Below, piece by piece: positions 45,827 to 56,480 of a stretch of 64,000 nucleotides of DNA. Position numbers and translations under genes: made by a program. The notes under the pieces are model-generated. The model made no database searches, was not told where the DNA came from, and saw nothing but the letters and a program-made list of their open reading frames with translations. Location: assembly GCA_963383645.1 (NCBI GenBank), contig OY726566.1, forward strand, positions 98,844,302 to 98,908,301, read 5' to 3'. Every line of letters begins with the position of its first letter. Within the stretch, counting starts at the first letter, position 1. Source of the stretch: Muscardinus avellanarius. Lineage: Eukaryota; Chordata; Mammalia; Rodentia; Gliridae.

Positions 45827-46499
45827 CCACATATTCTTTATCTGTGTGTATACACTCACACGGGCAGCACCATTAAGGCCATTCTTCATATGACTATAGA
45901 GAAACTGGAAACAGGAGCCTGGATGGTTATAGGACGAGCAGACACGCTAGGATTGGTCCAAGTAGCAAAAATGATGTGACACTGGGAAGTTAGGAAATCA
46001 GAATCCAGATGCTCATGGCCCAGAATAAACCTGGTTTGGGGACAAGGATGACCAGGGTTAAGGAGGGAAGGTTTCTGTTGTTCAAATGGAAACCCAGAGG
46101 GCGTGGGACGCTGTCCAGCTGGAGTGCAGCAAAGTGGCCCCCGTATGGCTGCACTTGGGGTGCACGCTTGTTTTCCCAGGACTGGTATTTTCCCTCCAGC
46201 CCCCAGTACCTCCTGACAAAGCACAACATCTCATCTAAGGGGGGACCCTGAACCACCCCCTTCCCACCCCAAGCCTTTTTAATGTGTGTCCTGCTTTCTC
46301 GTAGACAGGCTCCCTCCCACCTGCCCACCCTGGAGGCTTTGCCCATCAGCTTCTTGGCTTGATCTGCAATCCCGCCTCCTCTACTGTGACTCTGCCCTGC
46401 TTAGGGTGGCCTTAGGAAGCCCCTCTCCCTGCTGCTTCCTAGGCCAGGATCCCTCCGGATCCCCTTGGTACTTTGCTAGTTCTTAGAGAACACTGCTTG

Positions 46500-46640
46500 G
46501 TGTAAAATGATTTGTATGTGTCTTACCTTGCTTATTACCTTGCGTCCCTCACGAGGACAGACTGTCTCCCTTATTTATGTAACAACTGCAGTTCCCAGAA
46601 TAATATCTTACACTGGTGGGGCCAATAAATATTTGCTGTG
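46500..46640 (+). repeat. LINE-2 3' end
   Basis: 'cacgaggacagactgtctc' and 'ccaataaatatttgctgtg' match the L2 3' terminus; may begin near 46300. Confidence 0.65.
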
Positions 46641-47426
46641 TTAAATTTTATGATAATTCTGATTTCTAAGAATGAGTAATCACATTTCCCCCCACTTTTT
46701 TCCTCATTCCTAAATGTAGCCACAATAACGTGATCACAATTACACAGAGCTTTCTCTATAAATAACACAGCTACTGGCTTCTTTTTTATCCCCTGCAGAC
46801 TCAAATATACTCTCCTATCTTCTTGGGTTCTAAGCCATTTTCGAAGGCAGCAGCCATTTATCCCTCTGGAGAACATTACTATCACATCTCCGGAAAGCTT
46901 CCCGTCACAATGGTGGGCAGCTGAGACCCTCGTTGTTTGCTCTGGTCTGCAGCTTGCCCATTTGCTAGAGTATCTCTGGAACGTCTTCATTATCTTGGGT
47001 AGGCAGACAGTCTTTGTACTGTAGGAAACCTATTGCCACCCCCGGTAGGTCCTCACAGGTCACCTGCCTGTCAGCTGCTCCGTACTCCCCGCCCCTCCGG
47101 AGTCCCACGCAGTCATTTACACCAAGGTCCTCAGAAGATGCCACGCGGTTCAGTTTCATTTCTTTTTCGTGGCCTGGGGCTGCTATGGAAGCAGGAGAGG
47201 GCTTCAGCTTGGCTGTCCACTCTCAGCACTGTCAGCTTTCCAAATGATGGGGAGACAGCACCCTCCTTTTCCTGATCCCCAGACACACTATTTAATTCTT
47301 TTCTGAGCACTTATGTCTGGGTCAGCTCGAATGACACACTTAAAAGATGATTCTCTTATCTAGTGGACTGCTAGGTTTTTAAATTACTTTTGCTTTTTTC
47401 CAGATGTGTGCAAGGTTGTTTGGCCC

Positions 47427-47476
47427 TCCTCCTCCTCCTCCTCCTCCTTCTTCTTCTTCTTCTTCTTTTTTTTTTT
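47427..47476 (+). repeat. (CTC)n/(TTC)n tract
   Basis: Pyrimidine triplets leading into poly(T) of the next SINE. Confidence 0.88.
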
Positions 47477-47679
47477 TTGTAGTACTGGGGATAGATCCCC
47501 AGGACATTCTATCTCTGAGCTGCACTCCAAGCCCTAATTTTATTCTTTATTTTGAAGCAGGGGCTCACTAAGTTACAGAGGGCCTCACTAAGCAGCTAGG
47601 GCTGGCCACAAACCTCTGATCTTCCCGTCTCAGCATCCCAGGTACTAGGATTACAAGTGTGCGCCACTCTGTTCAGCTT
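47477..47679 (-). repeat. SINE type A, minus
   Basis: 'gtactggggatagatcccc' to 'gcgccactctgttcagctt'. Confidence 0.88.
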
Positions 47680-48087
47680 CGGCCCTTCTTAAGACTGACC
47701 CTACAACTGGGTGGACAGGCTGCCCTGGCCAGTGTCTGGGGCTGGGAAGAGCCCCTCTCCTGGTGAAGAAGCCTCTGAGCCCGCAGTGTTCCTGGGTGGG
47801 AGGATGAGGCCCTGGGAAGGATGGACCGCTGACACAATCTGGGGATGTAATTAAAAAGGAAACAGGGCCAGTCCTGGAATCACTGCATAGGGAGTATAGC
47901 AAAAATGGTCTGGACACGTGTGCCTGGTCTCACTGCCCCGTGTTCCCTCTGGTCCCTGGCAAATGATGGGACCAGAAATGCTTCCCTATGTTCTCTGAGC
48001 CACTCACTGGGAAGAGGACAACTGAATGAGAAATACACTAGCCCTATCATGAAAAGCCCCAAACTACTGAACTTATAAAGATAGGAG

Positions 48088-48245
48088 CCAGGCATCATGG
48101 TGCACGCTTGCAATCCCAGTACTCGGGAGGCTGAGACAGGAGGATCGCAGGTTCATGGCTAGGCTCAGCTACTTAGTGAGGCCCTGTTTAAAAATATAGG
48201 GCTGGGGGTATAGCATGCCTCTAGGTTCCATGCCCAGTACTGAAA
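48088..48245 (+). repeat. SINE type A, internally deleted
   Basis: 'gccaggcatcatggtgcac'; part of the linker and of the ID half is missing. Confidence 0.85.
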
Positions 48246-48249
48246 AAAA

Positions 48250-49000
48250 CAAAAGAAGATGGGAAAGAATGCCCAAGCAGGAACAGCTGTAATGAGAATG
48301 GTTTAATCAGTCTATCGGTACATTTTGCAATGATTTCAAGCATGAGAATTTATTATCTAATCAAAAGGATTTGTGATTACTAATTAGTTACATTGTATCC
48401 AATCAGGAATTAATCATCGGGGCCTAATTGCAAATGTTGACTCTGCACCCAGTTGTGGGATGCGAACTGACTGACAGTGCCGGGCTTGGGAGTGGCGGGC
48501 AGCCTCGCCCCAGTCCCAGAGCAAAGGCGCCAGCAGGGTGGGGTGTGGGATCTGGGGTTCTCTGTGGTCGCTGGGGGAGCAGAAGGCCACGGCTCACCAG
48601 GCAGCAGCACCTGAGCCAAGCACCCAAGCAGAAACGAGGCTTTGTTGGAATCTACCTACAAAGTGTAGAAAAAGAGGCTCTGATGCCAGGGTTAATATCT
48701 TGTAAATATAATAAATATTTCTTTCCTCTCCCCAGGAAGCACACAGAGAGTAAAATGAATTATTACTACTTTGGAATAAACAGTAATACTCTCTGGGTGA
48801 GGAGCCAACTGGCAGTTTGAAAGATTGGGTTAATCAGACACAGGGAAATTTCTGATTAATTGGACAATTACTTCGATTTCTGAGTGAGCCAAGGCAGTGT
48901 TAGAGAAATATCCGACCAACTGGGAGTAGATTCAATAGCTCGAGGCAGAGCTTTTGCAGCTTCTGGGGTTGAAATGCACTGGCGTTGCGAGCCTGACGCT
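48250..49000. promoter_or_regulatory. Candidate enhancer, homeodomain-motif rich
   Basis: SINE-free, AT-rich block with TAATTAG (48381), several TTAATCA/TGATTAAT cores and a CCAATCA. Inference only; needs cross-species alignment. Confidence 0.35.
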
Positions 49001-49278
49001 TACGGTCTCACGTTCCCCAAATGTATAGGGCCTGCAACTATATTTTAAGACCAAAGTGATTCAAAATTATTTTTGTTTTGAGCGATTATGGCAAATCTGT
49101 TTGACATTCTCTTCAAATAAGTTAAGAACCCAAAGACATGGCGAAATCAAAAGTAGAGGTCAGCAGGGCAGGGTGGCCGCGTCTGAAGGTGTCAGCGGCC
49201 CTGGTCTATTTGCCCGTGGGCGGGGACACAGGAGGCTCCCGGGCTCCTTCCTGAGGGTGTGAGGCTGTACTGTCTCAC

Positions 49279-49560
49279 CTGGTGGGGGCGTGTTTCTGTT
49301 CTTCCTCCTCGTCCGTGTCACTGCTGATGGTGATGACGCTGACCGTGGGGCTGGGGGTGTCGGGGATGACAATCGTCTGCCGCTGCCGCTCCTTGGTGGT
49401 GCTGGAAGCCACATCGCCCCAGCCGCACGTGACCGAGGCGCTGCAGGCCGGGCTGCTATGCACCATGGCGCAGCGCGGGGGTGTGTTTTCCTTGACGCGT
49501 TTGGACCGCTGAGGGGAGCTTACGGCCTGGGAGGAGGACACCTCACAGGTGGAGACATTT
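49279..49560 (-). CDS. HIPK2: HIPK2 exon 12: SUMO-interacting motif
   Basis: Acceptor ttgttgttgcag, donor gtgagac. The peptide runs (R)[18 protein letters not shown], a basic block [20 protein letters not shown], then [20 protein letters not shown] and [20 protein letters not shown] followed by EEEQKHAPT. The [15 protein letters not shown] segment is a classical SUMO-interacting motif: hydrophobic core followed by Ser and acidic residues. In HIPK2 it directs the kinase to PML nuclear bodies. 282 bases, phase 2 at both ends. Confidence 0.96.
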
Positions 49561-50770
49561 CTGCAACAACAAAAGCATACAAACTCAGGAAGGTCGGGGC
49601 TGGCAACTCCCGCCAAGGCGCACAGCTGTTGAGAGACACCAGCTTTGCCAAATCTCAATGCAGAGAAAGTCCAAGGGCGGGTCCTGTTAGATGCTGTCGA
49701 TAACCACAGGAGCGGCCATTCCTAGAGACCTCGCAGGTAACTCCAGTGAGCACCAGCGCCTGCACTCTGCTCTGGTTTCCTGTACACGCTCCTTGAAGGC
49801 TGGGCTTGTAGGGCCGGCTGTCCTGGCTGGGATGTCTGTCTATCTCTCTGGCCCTGTGTGGCCCTTATCTTTAGGACCTGGGCTTCATCTTATCACCCCA
49901 TAATGGTACTTGTGTCTACTTTGGGGCGGTGAGAGAGGTGGTGCTTGCCACATAAAGGTTTGGTTTCCTCGTAAATGACTGTGTGCCGTTTATTAAACTA
50001 AAATGCTTATTTATTGAAGAGTTTCTGCATCTACAGGACCTAACCTTGGTGACCTCAAAGGCCAGCCTCCCTTCCTTCCTCCTCTGGGAAAAGGATATGG
50101 CCATTAAAGTATCAGTGTATAGATAATGGAAAAAAAAAAACAAAAAACCCAACAAAACGATTTATCTGAATTTTGACCCCTGAGCCCTCCTGGGAGGCTC
50201 ACCAGTCTACGTGAATTGTAATGAAACATTGGGAAGCGTGTGAGAGGTGCAGGCATGTTTAAAAAGAGGCCTTTAATTTGGTTTGGATTGAACTGAAATC
50301 CCTTATTCAGTTAGCCACTGCTGTTTCTGGTAACTTTAGGGGAAAAAAATACCTTCTTCCCTCTCCATCAAACCCGGGCCGATCTTGGTAGGATCTGTGC
50401 AGTGACAGACCAAAGCCTATGGATAATAAATCTTGGGCTCCAATACGGCCTGAGAGTTGCTTCTTGCTAAAGGGATGACAGTAAAATGAAAATAACTCAG
50501 TCAAGGTAGATTTCTTTAATTTTCTGTCTAGCTGGTTTCAGACACATCACTTATTCCTTTTGGGGGACTAGAAATAAGTTTCACTGATAAGACTTTCCCA
50601 TTGTTTGAATTTTCAAAAGCCTATGTATTTGTTATTGCTAATACATTATGATATTATGTTTTACTATTCCAGCGGTTGCAGCATGCAGAATGCTTTTTTT
50701 GGGTTTCTCAAAGAAAGCATTGTTACCTTGGCACTGCTGAAGAAAAGCAGGCCCAGTAGTACCACCTGAG

Positions 50771-50821
50771 AAGGGACAGCCTTCTGATAAGGGACAGCCT
50801 TCTGATAAGGGACAGCCTTCT
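50771..50821 (+). repeat. 18-bp minisatellite, 2.8 copies
   Basis: Perfect copies of 'aagggacagccttctgat' at 50771, 50789 and 50807 (last partial). Confidence 0.95.
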
Positions 50822-51008
50822 GTCTCCTCTCTTGGATTTGTTTGGCCTAAGGCACTGGTCTTGAAAATGGGCAAATACATAACGTGCAATCTACTTGTAC
50901 TGATCTTGAGCTACACAGGCGGGGCGCCTTCATGAGGCCAGCTGGGCGGCAAGGAGACAGGGAGGACTTACTGAACAGGGGACAGGCCGAGAGTTCTTTC
51001 CTTTTGCA

Positions 51009-51192
51009 GGGGGGTACTGGGTAATGAACCCTGTGGCATTCTATCTCCGAGCTACACCTTCAGCCCTTTTTTTATTTTTTTATTTTGAAACAGGGCTTCC
51101 CTAAGTTGCTGAGGCTGGCCTTGAACCTGCACTCCTCCTGTCTCAGCCTCCCAAGTACTAGAATTATAGACATGCGCCACTGTGCCCAGCTC
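51009..51192 (-). repeat. SINE, older, minus
   Basis: 'ggtactgggtaatgaaccc'; 'gcgccactgtgcccagctc'. Confidence 0.82.
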
Positions 51193-51205
51193 AGGCTAAG
51201 ATTTG

Positions 51206-51243
51206 TAGGCAAGCGCTCTACTACTGAGCCACCTCCCCAGCCC
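51206..51243 (-). repeat. Solo ID fragment, minus
   Basis: 'aggcaagcgctctactactg' followed by 'ccacctccccagcc'. Confidence 0.75.
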
Positions 51244-51508
51244 AGTCAGGGCAAGGTTTCTTACTGTTCCTGCTTGTCAGGCTGGGCCACAAAGATGCTG
51301 AGTTCAGGGCTGGGTTCCATCAGCATCCCTGGGACTGCCCAGCTGGCTGGGAATGACAGCTCAGGAGGGTCAAGTTGGTGGCTTTCATTGCTGCCCAGTC
51401 TAGTAATGGCATGTGTGCGCGGCCACAGAGCTGGCAAAGGAACGCACCCTGGAGGGCTGCCCCTGGTCTGACATGCATTTCCCGGAGGTGTCAGACACAC
51501 CCAAATAA

Positions 51509-51730
51509 ATGCCGGTGGCATCCCAGCATTCGGGAGGCTGGGACTGGAGGATCACAGTTCGCGGACAGCCTCAGCTACTTAGTGAGGCCCTGGGCAACTT
51601 AGTGAGACTCTGTTTCAAAAATAAAGAATAAAAAATAGGCCTGGGGGTGTAGCTCAGAGGTAGAATGCCCCTGGGTTCTATCCCCAGTACCTCAAACAAA
51701 CAAAACAAAACAAAACAAAAAAAAAAAAAC
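51509..51730 (+). repeat. SINE type A, 5'-truncated
   Basis: Starts within the B1 half; target copies 'cacccaaataa' at 51498 and 51732; (AAAAC)n tail. Confidence 0.9.
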
Positions 51731-51794
51731 CCACCCAAATAAGGAATCTTATTTGAAGGTAACATGGTGGAAATCAGCTCTTGGATTCTTTGCT

Positions 51795-51995
51795 TTTTTT
51801 CTGGTACTGTGGGTTGAACTCAGGGCCTTGCTCATGGCAGGCAAGAGCTATACCACACAGCTACATCACTAGTTTGCTTGTTTCTTTTTTTTTTAACAGA
51901 GACTAAGTTGCCCAGGCTAGACTCAAATTTGTGATCCTCCTGCCTCAGCCTCCTGAGTTACTGGGATAATAGGCATGTACCACCATGCCTGGATT
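51795..51995 (-). repeat. SINE, older form, minus
   Basis: ID half still of the solo-ID form 'ggccttgctcatggcaggc'. Confidence 0.8.
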
Positions 51996-52032
51996 AATTT
52001 TTTAGGAGAAAAAAAAAAAAAAAAAAAGGAGG

Positions 52033-52264
52033 AGCCGGGCCTGGTGGTGCACACTTTTAATCCCAGCCTTTGGAAGGTGGAGACAGGAGGATCGGGTTGG
52101 TAGACAGCCTCAGCTACTTAGGCCCTTTGCAACTCAGTGAGACTTTGTTTCAAATATAAAGAATAAAAAATAGGGGTGTGGGGGGGTGTAGCTCAGAGGT
52201 AAAGTGCCCCTGGGTTCTGGGTTCCATCCCCAGTGCTGGAAAAAAAAAAAAAAAAAAAAAAAAA
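52033..52264 (+). repeat. SINE type A
   Basis: Small duplicate 'gggttctgggttcc' in the ID half; long poly(A). Confidence 0.9.
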
Positions 52265-52471
52265 GGGCAGGCCCAATTTCTGGTGTTCATCTAGTGAAAA
52301 AGCAGAACAATAATTCGCTAGACATTCTGTATATTGGACTTCTTTTGATCAACTTGTCCTGAATAGGCAACTGCCAAGTCAGTGCCACTGGGGAGAGGTA
52401 TAGGAGCAATTCTGCATGGCACGATTTGGATCTATCTGGCTAGGTTTTTTTAAGTTGAGCCTGGAAATCTG

Positions 52472-52700
52472 TTTTTTTTTTTTTTTTTTTTTTTTTTTTT
52501 GGGTACTAGGGATGGAACCGAGGGGGCATTCTACCTCCAAGCTACACCCCCTGCCCTATTTTTTATTCTTTATTTTGGAACAGGGTCTCACTGAGTTGCA
52601 GAGGGCCTCACTAAGTAGTTGAGGCTGGCTGCTAACCATGATCTTCCTGTCTCAGCCTCCCGAATGCTGGGATTACAATCGTGTGCCACCATGCCTGACT
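52472..52700 (-). repeat. SINE type A, minus
   Basis: 30-base poly(T) start; complete element. Confidence 0.9.
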
Positions 52701-53129
52701 TTGGAAATTCGATTTTTAAAGGTCAGTTTACTGAGGTGTAATTGATGCAAACTCCACCCCCTTCTGAAGCGCTTCCTGGGTTTTGTCAAATGTACACAGA
52801 CCCCAATCATGACCCAGAGATCACAGAACTTTTCGCTATCCCAAGTTTCCTCACGCTCCTTCCCAGGGTCCCTGGCAACCCGTGATCAGAGAGTGCGTAG
52901 TCACTGTTTAGATGTTCATGAGTTGAGACTGAAGTCAAAAAGTAAGGGAAAGATTAGAGTCCTACTGCTGAGTGTCTGGATTAATCAATGGTACTTATTA
53001 TGCATTTAGGTAAGAAGCTAAATGAGATAAATTTCTGATCTCAAATTTCAAAGGAAGTACATTTCTCTAAGCTGATTTTTGCTTTTTTGCAGTGCTAGGG
53101 ACTGAACTCTACTATCTTTGAAAAAGCTA

Positions 53130-53170
53130 TTATGGCAAATGGTAGTTTCCAAAGTGGAACTTCAGAGGCA
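53130..53170 (+). repeat. Old LTR fragment, left part
   Basis: Probable left part of the LTR at 53407, split by a type B SINE. Confidence 0.35.
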
Positions 53171-53179
53171 AGGCTGCTT

Positions 53180-53182
<3 letters not shown>

Positions 53183-53210
<28 letters not shown>

Positions 53211-53394
53211 GGTGGTACTGGGGTTCCTGGAAGCCCTTCTACCTCCGGGCTACACTTCCAGACCTATTTTTACATTTTCATTTTGGAAACAGGGTCTCCT
53301 AAGCCAGCGCGCGCGGCTGGCTTCGAACCTGCGCGATCCTCCTGTCTCTGCCTCCCAAGCGCGGGGATTACAAGCGTGCGCCACCACGCCCGGC
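53183..53394 (-). repeat. SINE type B, young, minus
   Basis: Perfect 12-base target copies 'aggctgctttct' (53171-53182, 53395-53406), intact hairpin 'gccagcgcgcgcggctggc' and long poly(T). Confidence 0.95.
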
Positions 53395-53406
53395 AGGCTG
53401 CTTTCT

Positions 53407-53870
53407 AGAACAGAAAATGACAAAGATTCTTTGTCCAGCCAAACCAGTCAGGCTCGGAAACTTCTCTTAGGCCCATCTGTGCACTTCCCTGTAAAATCTA
53501 GTCTTAGCAAAGAGCCCTGATAGGTCAGTTTCACCAGAGCCCTTGATCCCTGTTATGTGATCAAGGTTCTCCACCCTTCAGCATCCTCCAGGGATGGCTG
53601 ATCACCCTGTCCTGCTTCCAGCAAGAATCCTGTTGTGTTGTTCAACCAGAATCTTCCTTACTCCTGATTTGGCCATTCTCCATCCTCTGACCTCACGAGG
53701 CCCCTTGACTATAAATTCCCACTTGCCCACGCTGTATTCAGAGCGGAGCCCAATCTCCCCCCACGCCAAGTTCCCAGTTTGGCATCCTTGTACTTAATTC
53801 TATGGTCTTGAATAAAATTATCTCACTGTGCTTTAACAAGTAAGTATCATTGAATAATTTTTTTCCTTAG
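53407..53870 (+). mobile_element. Old LTR, right part (ERV-L-like)
   Basis: Contains 'gactataaattcccac' (TATA), 'gcggagcccaatctcc', 'gtttggcatccttgtactt' and 'cttgaataaaattatctca' (poly(A) signal), the order of an ERV LTR. No retroviral ORF present. Confidence 0.6.
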
Positions 53871-54068
53871 GAAAGGGGCCGACGCACCCTCGACAGTGAA
53901 CATGCTGTGGTCCTTAGACTGCCAGCACGCGGTCACCAGCGTGCGCCAGGAGGCAGGGCTGCACTTGCAGGGAGCAGGGCCAGCGCTGCTGCCTGGGGCC
54001 AGCTCCAGGACACTCCCAGAGTCCCGAGCAGCCATCCTTCAGCACCCCTCCCCTAGGACGCCACCTAC

Positions 54069-54248
54069 CTCACGGATGACTGATGCTGCTTACTCTTCCG
54101 GGAGGAGGTGGTGCTGGTTGGCTGCTGCCGCATCACGTGGGCCACACCCACATTTAAGGGCTGGGCTGCTGGGAGGGTCACGTGACCAGTCAATAGCGCC
54201 GGCTGCTGCATGATGGGATTGTAATGGCTGCCGTGGGCATGCGTGTTC
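54069..54248 (-). CDS. HIPK2: HIPK2 exon 11
   Basis: Acceptor ccctttcag, donor gtaggtgg. The peptide begins (R)[19 protein letters not shown] and continues [20 protein letters not shown] and [20 protein letters not shown]. The RKSK-containing Ser/Thr/Gln-rich end is a basic patch of the kind reported as nuclear-localisation and speckle-retention sequence. 180 bases, phase 2 at both ends, so skipping would keep the frame. Confidence 0.95.
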
Positions 54249-54435
54249 CTGAAAGGGCGGTGGGAAGACCAAGCTCTTTAGTGGTTTTGCGTAGACGGAA
54301 GACGAAGCTTCCTCCCAACGCAAAGCTGACCGCGTTGGTGTCTCGCTAGGCCGTGAGGTCACCGAGGGCCGAGCCTCGTCCACCTGCAGCCCTGTCAGCC
54401 CTGCGGGGTGGGAATCCAGTACACAGGCTCAGGGC

Positions 54436-54459
54436 TTTAAGTTTAAGTTTAAGTTTAAG
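54436..54459 (+). repeat. (TTTAAG)4 repeat
   Basis: Four perfect hexamer units. Confidence 0.93.
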
Positions 54460-54699
54460 ACAGGGGGGAAGTGTTCCTTCCAACTTTTAAAGTCCTCGAA
54501 CAGGTGATTATGCGAACAAGTAATGTGTGTATTTTAATTTTAGAATTTACAAAGCACCTTTAGTTGGTTCTTTCCGCTCTGTGAGGGAGACAGGATATTT
54601 TAGTAGTCGTTTTATTAATGAGGAAATTGTGGTTAATGTGAAAAACAAACTTTGAACGCTGGGAGCCATGTGTTTCTGGCGTTAGGAAGTGTTAATGTT

Positions 54700-54850
54700 C
54701 TTTTGAATTCCCTTGGTGGCCGGCATGACGCGCAGGCATGTAACAGCTGATCAGTTAATTACATGCTTGCTGACTGAACAATTAGATTAACGAAGGTTGA
54801 CCAGACATGTATAGGGTTTGGTATTAAATAAAATTAATACTAGCCAGACA
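54700..54850. promoter_or_regulatory. Candidate conserved AT-rich element
   Basis: SINE-free; 'gatcagttaattacatgc' and 'gaacaattagattaacg' give clustered homeodomain and SOX-like (ACAAT) cores. Inference only. Confidence 0.3.
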
Positions 54851-55053
54851 CATGTTGGTAGAAATACCGGCAGCCTGCGTCCTGAGAACGGGTGCATTCC
54901 AACGTTCTTATAATGGGGGTCGTTTGGAGTCCAATGTTTTGCTTCCCTACAGAAATGCTAAAGTGGTGATTAATCCAGAGATTCGCCCATAAAAGCCCAT
55001 TTAACACATAATAGAGTTAAAAGGAAAGGGAGAATGGGTACGAATGTGTATTT

Positions 55054-55223
55054 GTGTTTTACTAGAGATTGAACCCAGGGGCATTCTACCCACCCCAGCT
55101 CATTTTATTTTTTGTTTGGAAACAAGGTCTCACTAGGTTTCTGAGGCTGTCTTCAAACATATAATCTTTTTGTCTCATATTCCCAGATACTGGGATTACA
55201 GGTGTGTGCCACCATGCCTGGCT
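55054..55223 (-). repeat. SINE, older, minus
   Basis: 'gagattgaacccaggggca' to 'gccaccatgcctggct'. Confidence 0.82.
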
Positions 55224-55373
55224 AATCGGATGTTTTAGGTAATCAGATTTTATCTTTACAACCTGGAGAAATGGAGAAAAGATTGAGTAGGAGAAAAAGT
55301 AGCAGATGAACACTTGCAGAGGTTTTGATAGAGTCTTTTAGGCATTTACATAGACTTTAGAAACTGATGTTCA

Positions 55374-55590
55374 GGCCGGGCGTGGTGGCGCACGCTTGCA
55401 ATCCCAGCGCTTGGGAGGCTGAGACAGGAGGACCGCACAGGTTCGAAGCCAGCCTCAGCTACTTAGTGAGGCTCTCAGTAACTTAGTGAGACCTTGTTTC
55501 TAAATAAAGTATAAAATAGGTCTGGGAGCCGGGGGGGCGGGTAGAAAGCCCCTAGGTTCTACCCCCAGTACCAAAAAAAAAAAAAAAAAA
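55374..55590 (+). repeat. SINE type C
   Basis: 'gccgggcgtggtggcgcac'; ID half altered to 'gggagccgggggggcgggt'. Confidence 0.9.
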
Positions 55591-55624
55591 CCACATACAC
55601 CTCCTCCTCCTCTTCCTCTTCCTC

Positions 55625-55822
55625 CAGAATGGGGATTGCACCCAGGGGCATTCTCCTCTGAGCTACACCCAGCCTATTTTTTAATCTTTATTTTGAAACA
55701 GGGTCTCACTAAGTTGCAGAGGGCCTAACTAGGTTACCGAGGCTGGCTGCGAACCTGTGTGATCCTCCTGTCTTAGCCTCCCCAGTCCTGGGATTATAAA
55801 TGTTCACCACCACGCCTGCCTT
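55625..55822 (-). repeat. SINE type A, minus
   Basis: Diverged; preceded by CTCCTC tract 55600-55624. Confidence 0.85.
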
Positions 55823-56299
55823 CAGCTTCTTTATTTTTGTTGTTGTTATCTTCCTACAGAAATGTGGCTTTCCTTTTCCTTTGAAACAGTGCTGGCACTT
55901 CTTTTTTGTTTATTAGCCACAATTACGGAATTTTTTTTATTGCTCACATGTGGAATGGAGAGAGATGGGAAAGAAAGGGTGCCGGCTTTAGATGTCGTTT
56001 GTGACTGCAAGGTAAGAGACAGGAACGGGAAGAGACGGAGGAGAAATGAGGCCATCTGCAGAAATAGGTGTGTGAGTACTGCTGAAATTAGATGAGTTAC
56101 AAATACTGCGAGACAAAGGAAGGACGCCATGCATGTGGTCTTTCACAAGAAAAAGGGGAGGAGGGGAAAGACAACAACTGGCCAGACAGCTTTCCACTTG
56201 GTTGCTACTCCTAATGAGGGAAAGGAAGAAAGGCATGAACCGCTGTGAGCGGGCAACGCGAAGATGACAGGCTTATTTATTGCCTGTCGTGTCCAGGCG

Positions 56300-56480
56300 C
56301 TGCTATGGTGCATGTTAAATACAGGCCAAGTGCTTTGCATTTTATCTTAATTTAAACCATCCCCCAGTCCTCCGAGGGGAAGCCTCGGCATCCCCACTTT
56401 ACTGAAGAAGAAACAGAGGCTCCCGAAGGCTAAATGGCTAGCAGGCTCACCAGGGCCAGATGGAAGCCAGAGGATGCTGC
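56300..56480 (-). repeat. MIR SINE
   Basis: Reversed MIR: 'actttactgaagaagaaac', 'agaggctcccgaaggct' and a decayed tail. Confidence 0.65.

Larger units (their letters stand above)
37129..49278 (-). other. HIPK2: HIPK2 intron 12
   Basis: About 12.1 kb with SINEs, two L1 3' ends, L2 and MIR pieces. Unique stretches at 37129-38440, 39300-40070, 41140-41815, 42565-42960, 43395-44030, 45830-46490, 46645-47425, 47680-48087 and 48250-49278 contain no exon. 43395-44030 and 48250-49000 look like conserved non-coding DNA. Confidence 0.85.
49561..54068 (-). other. HIPK2: HIPK2 intron 11
   Basis: 49561-51008 is SINE-free with a small minisatellite at 50771. 51009-53394 is SINE-rich. 53130-53870 contains an old LTR. 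Unique stretches 49561-50770 and 52702-53130 show nothing recognised. Confidence 0.85.
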
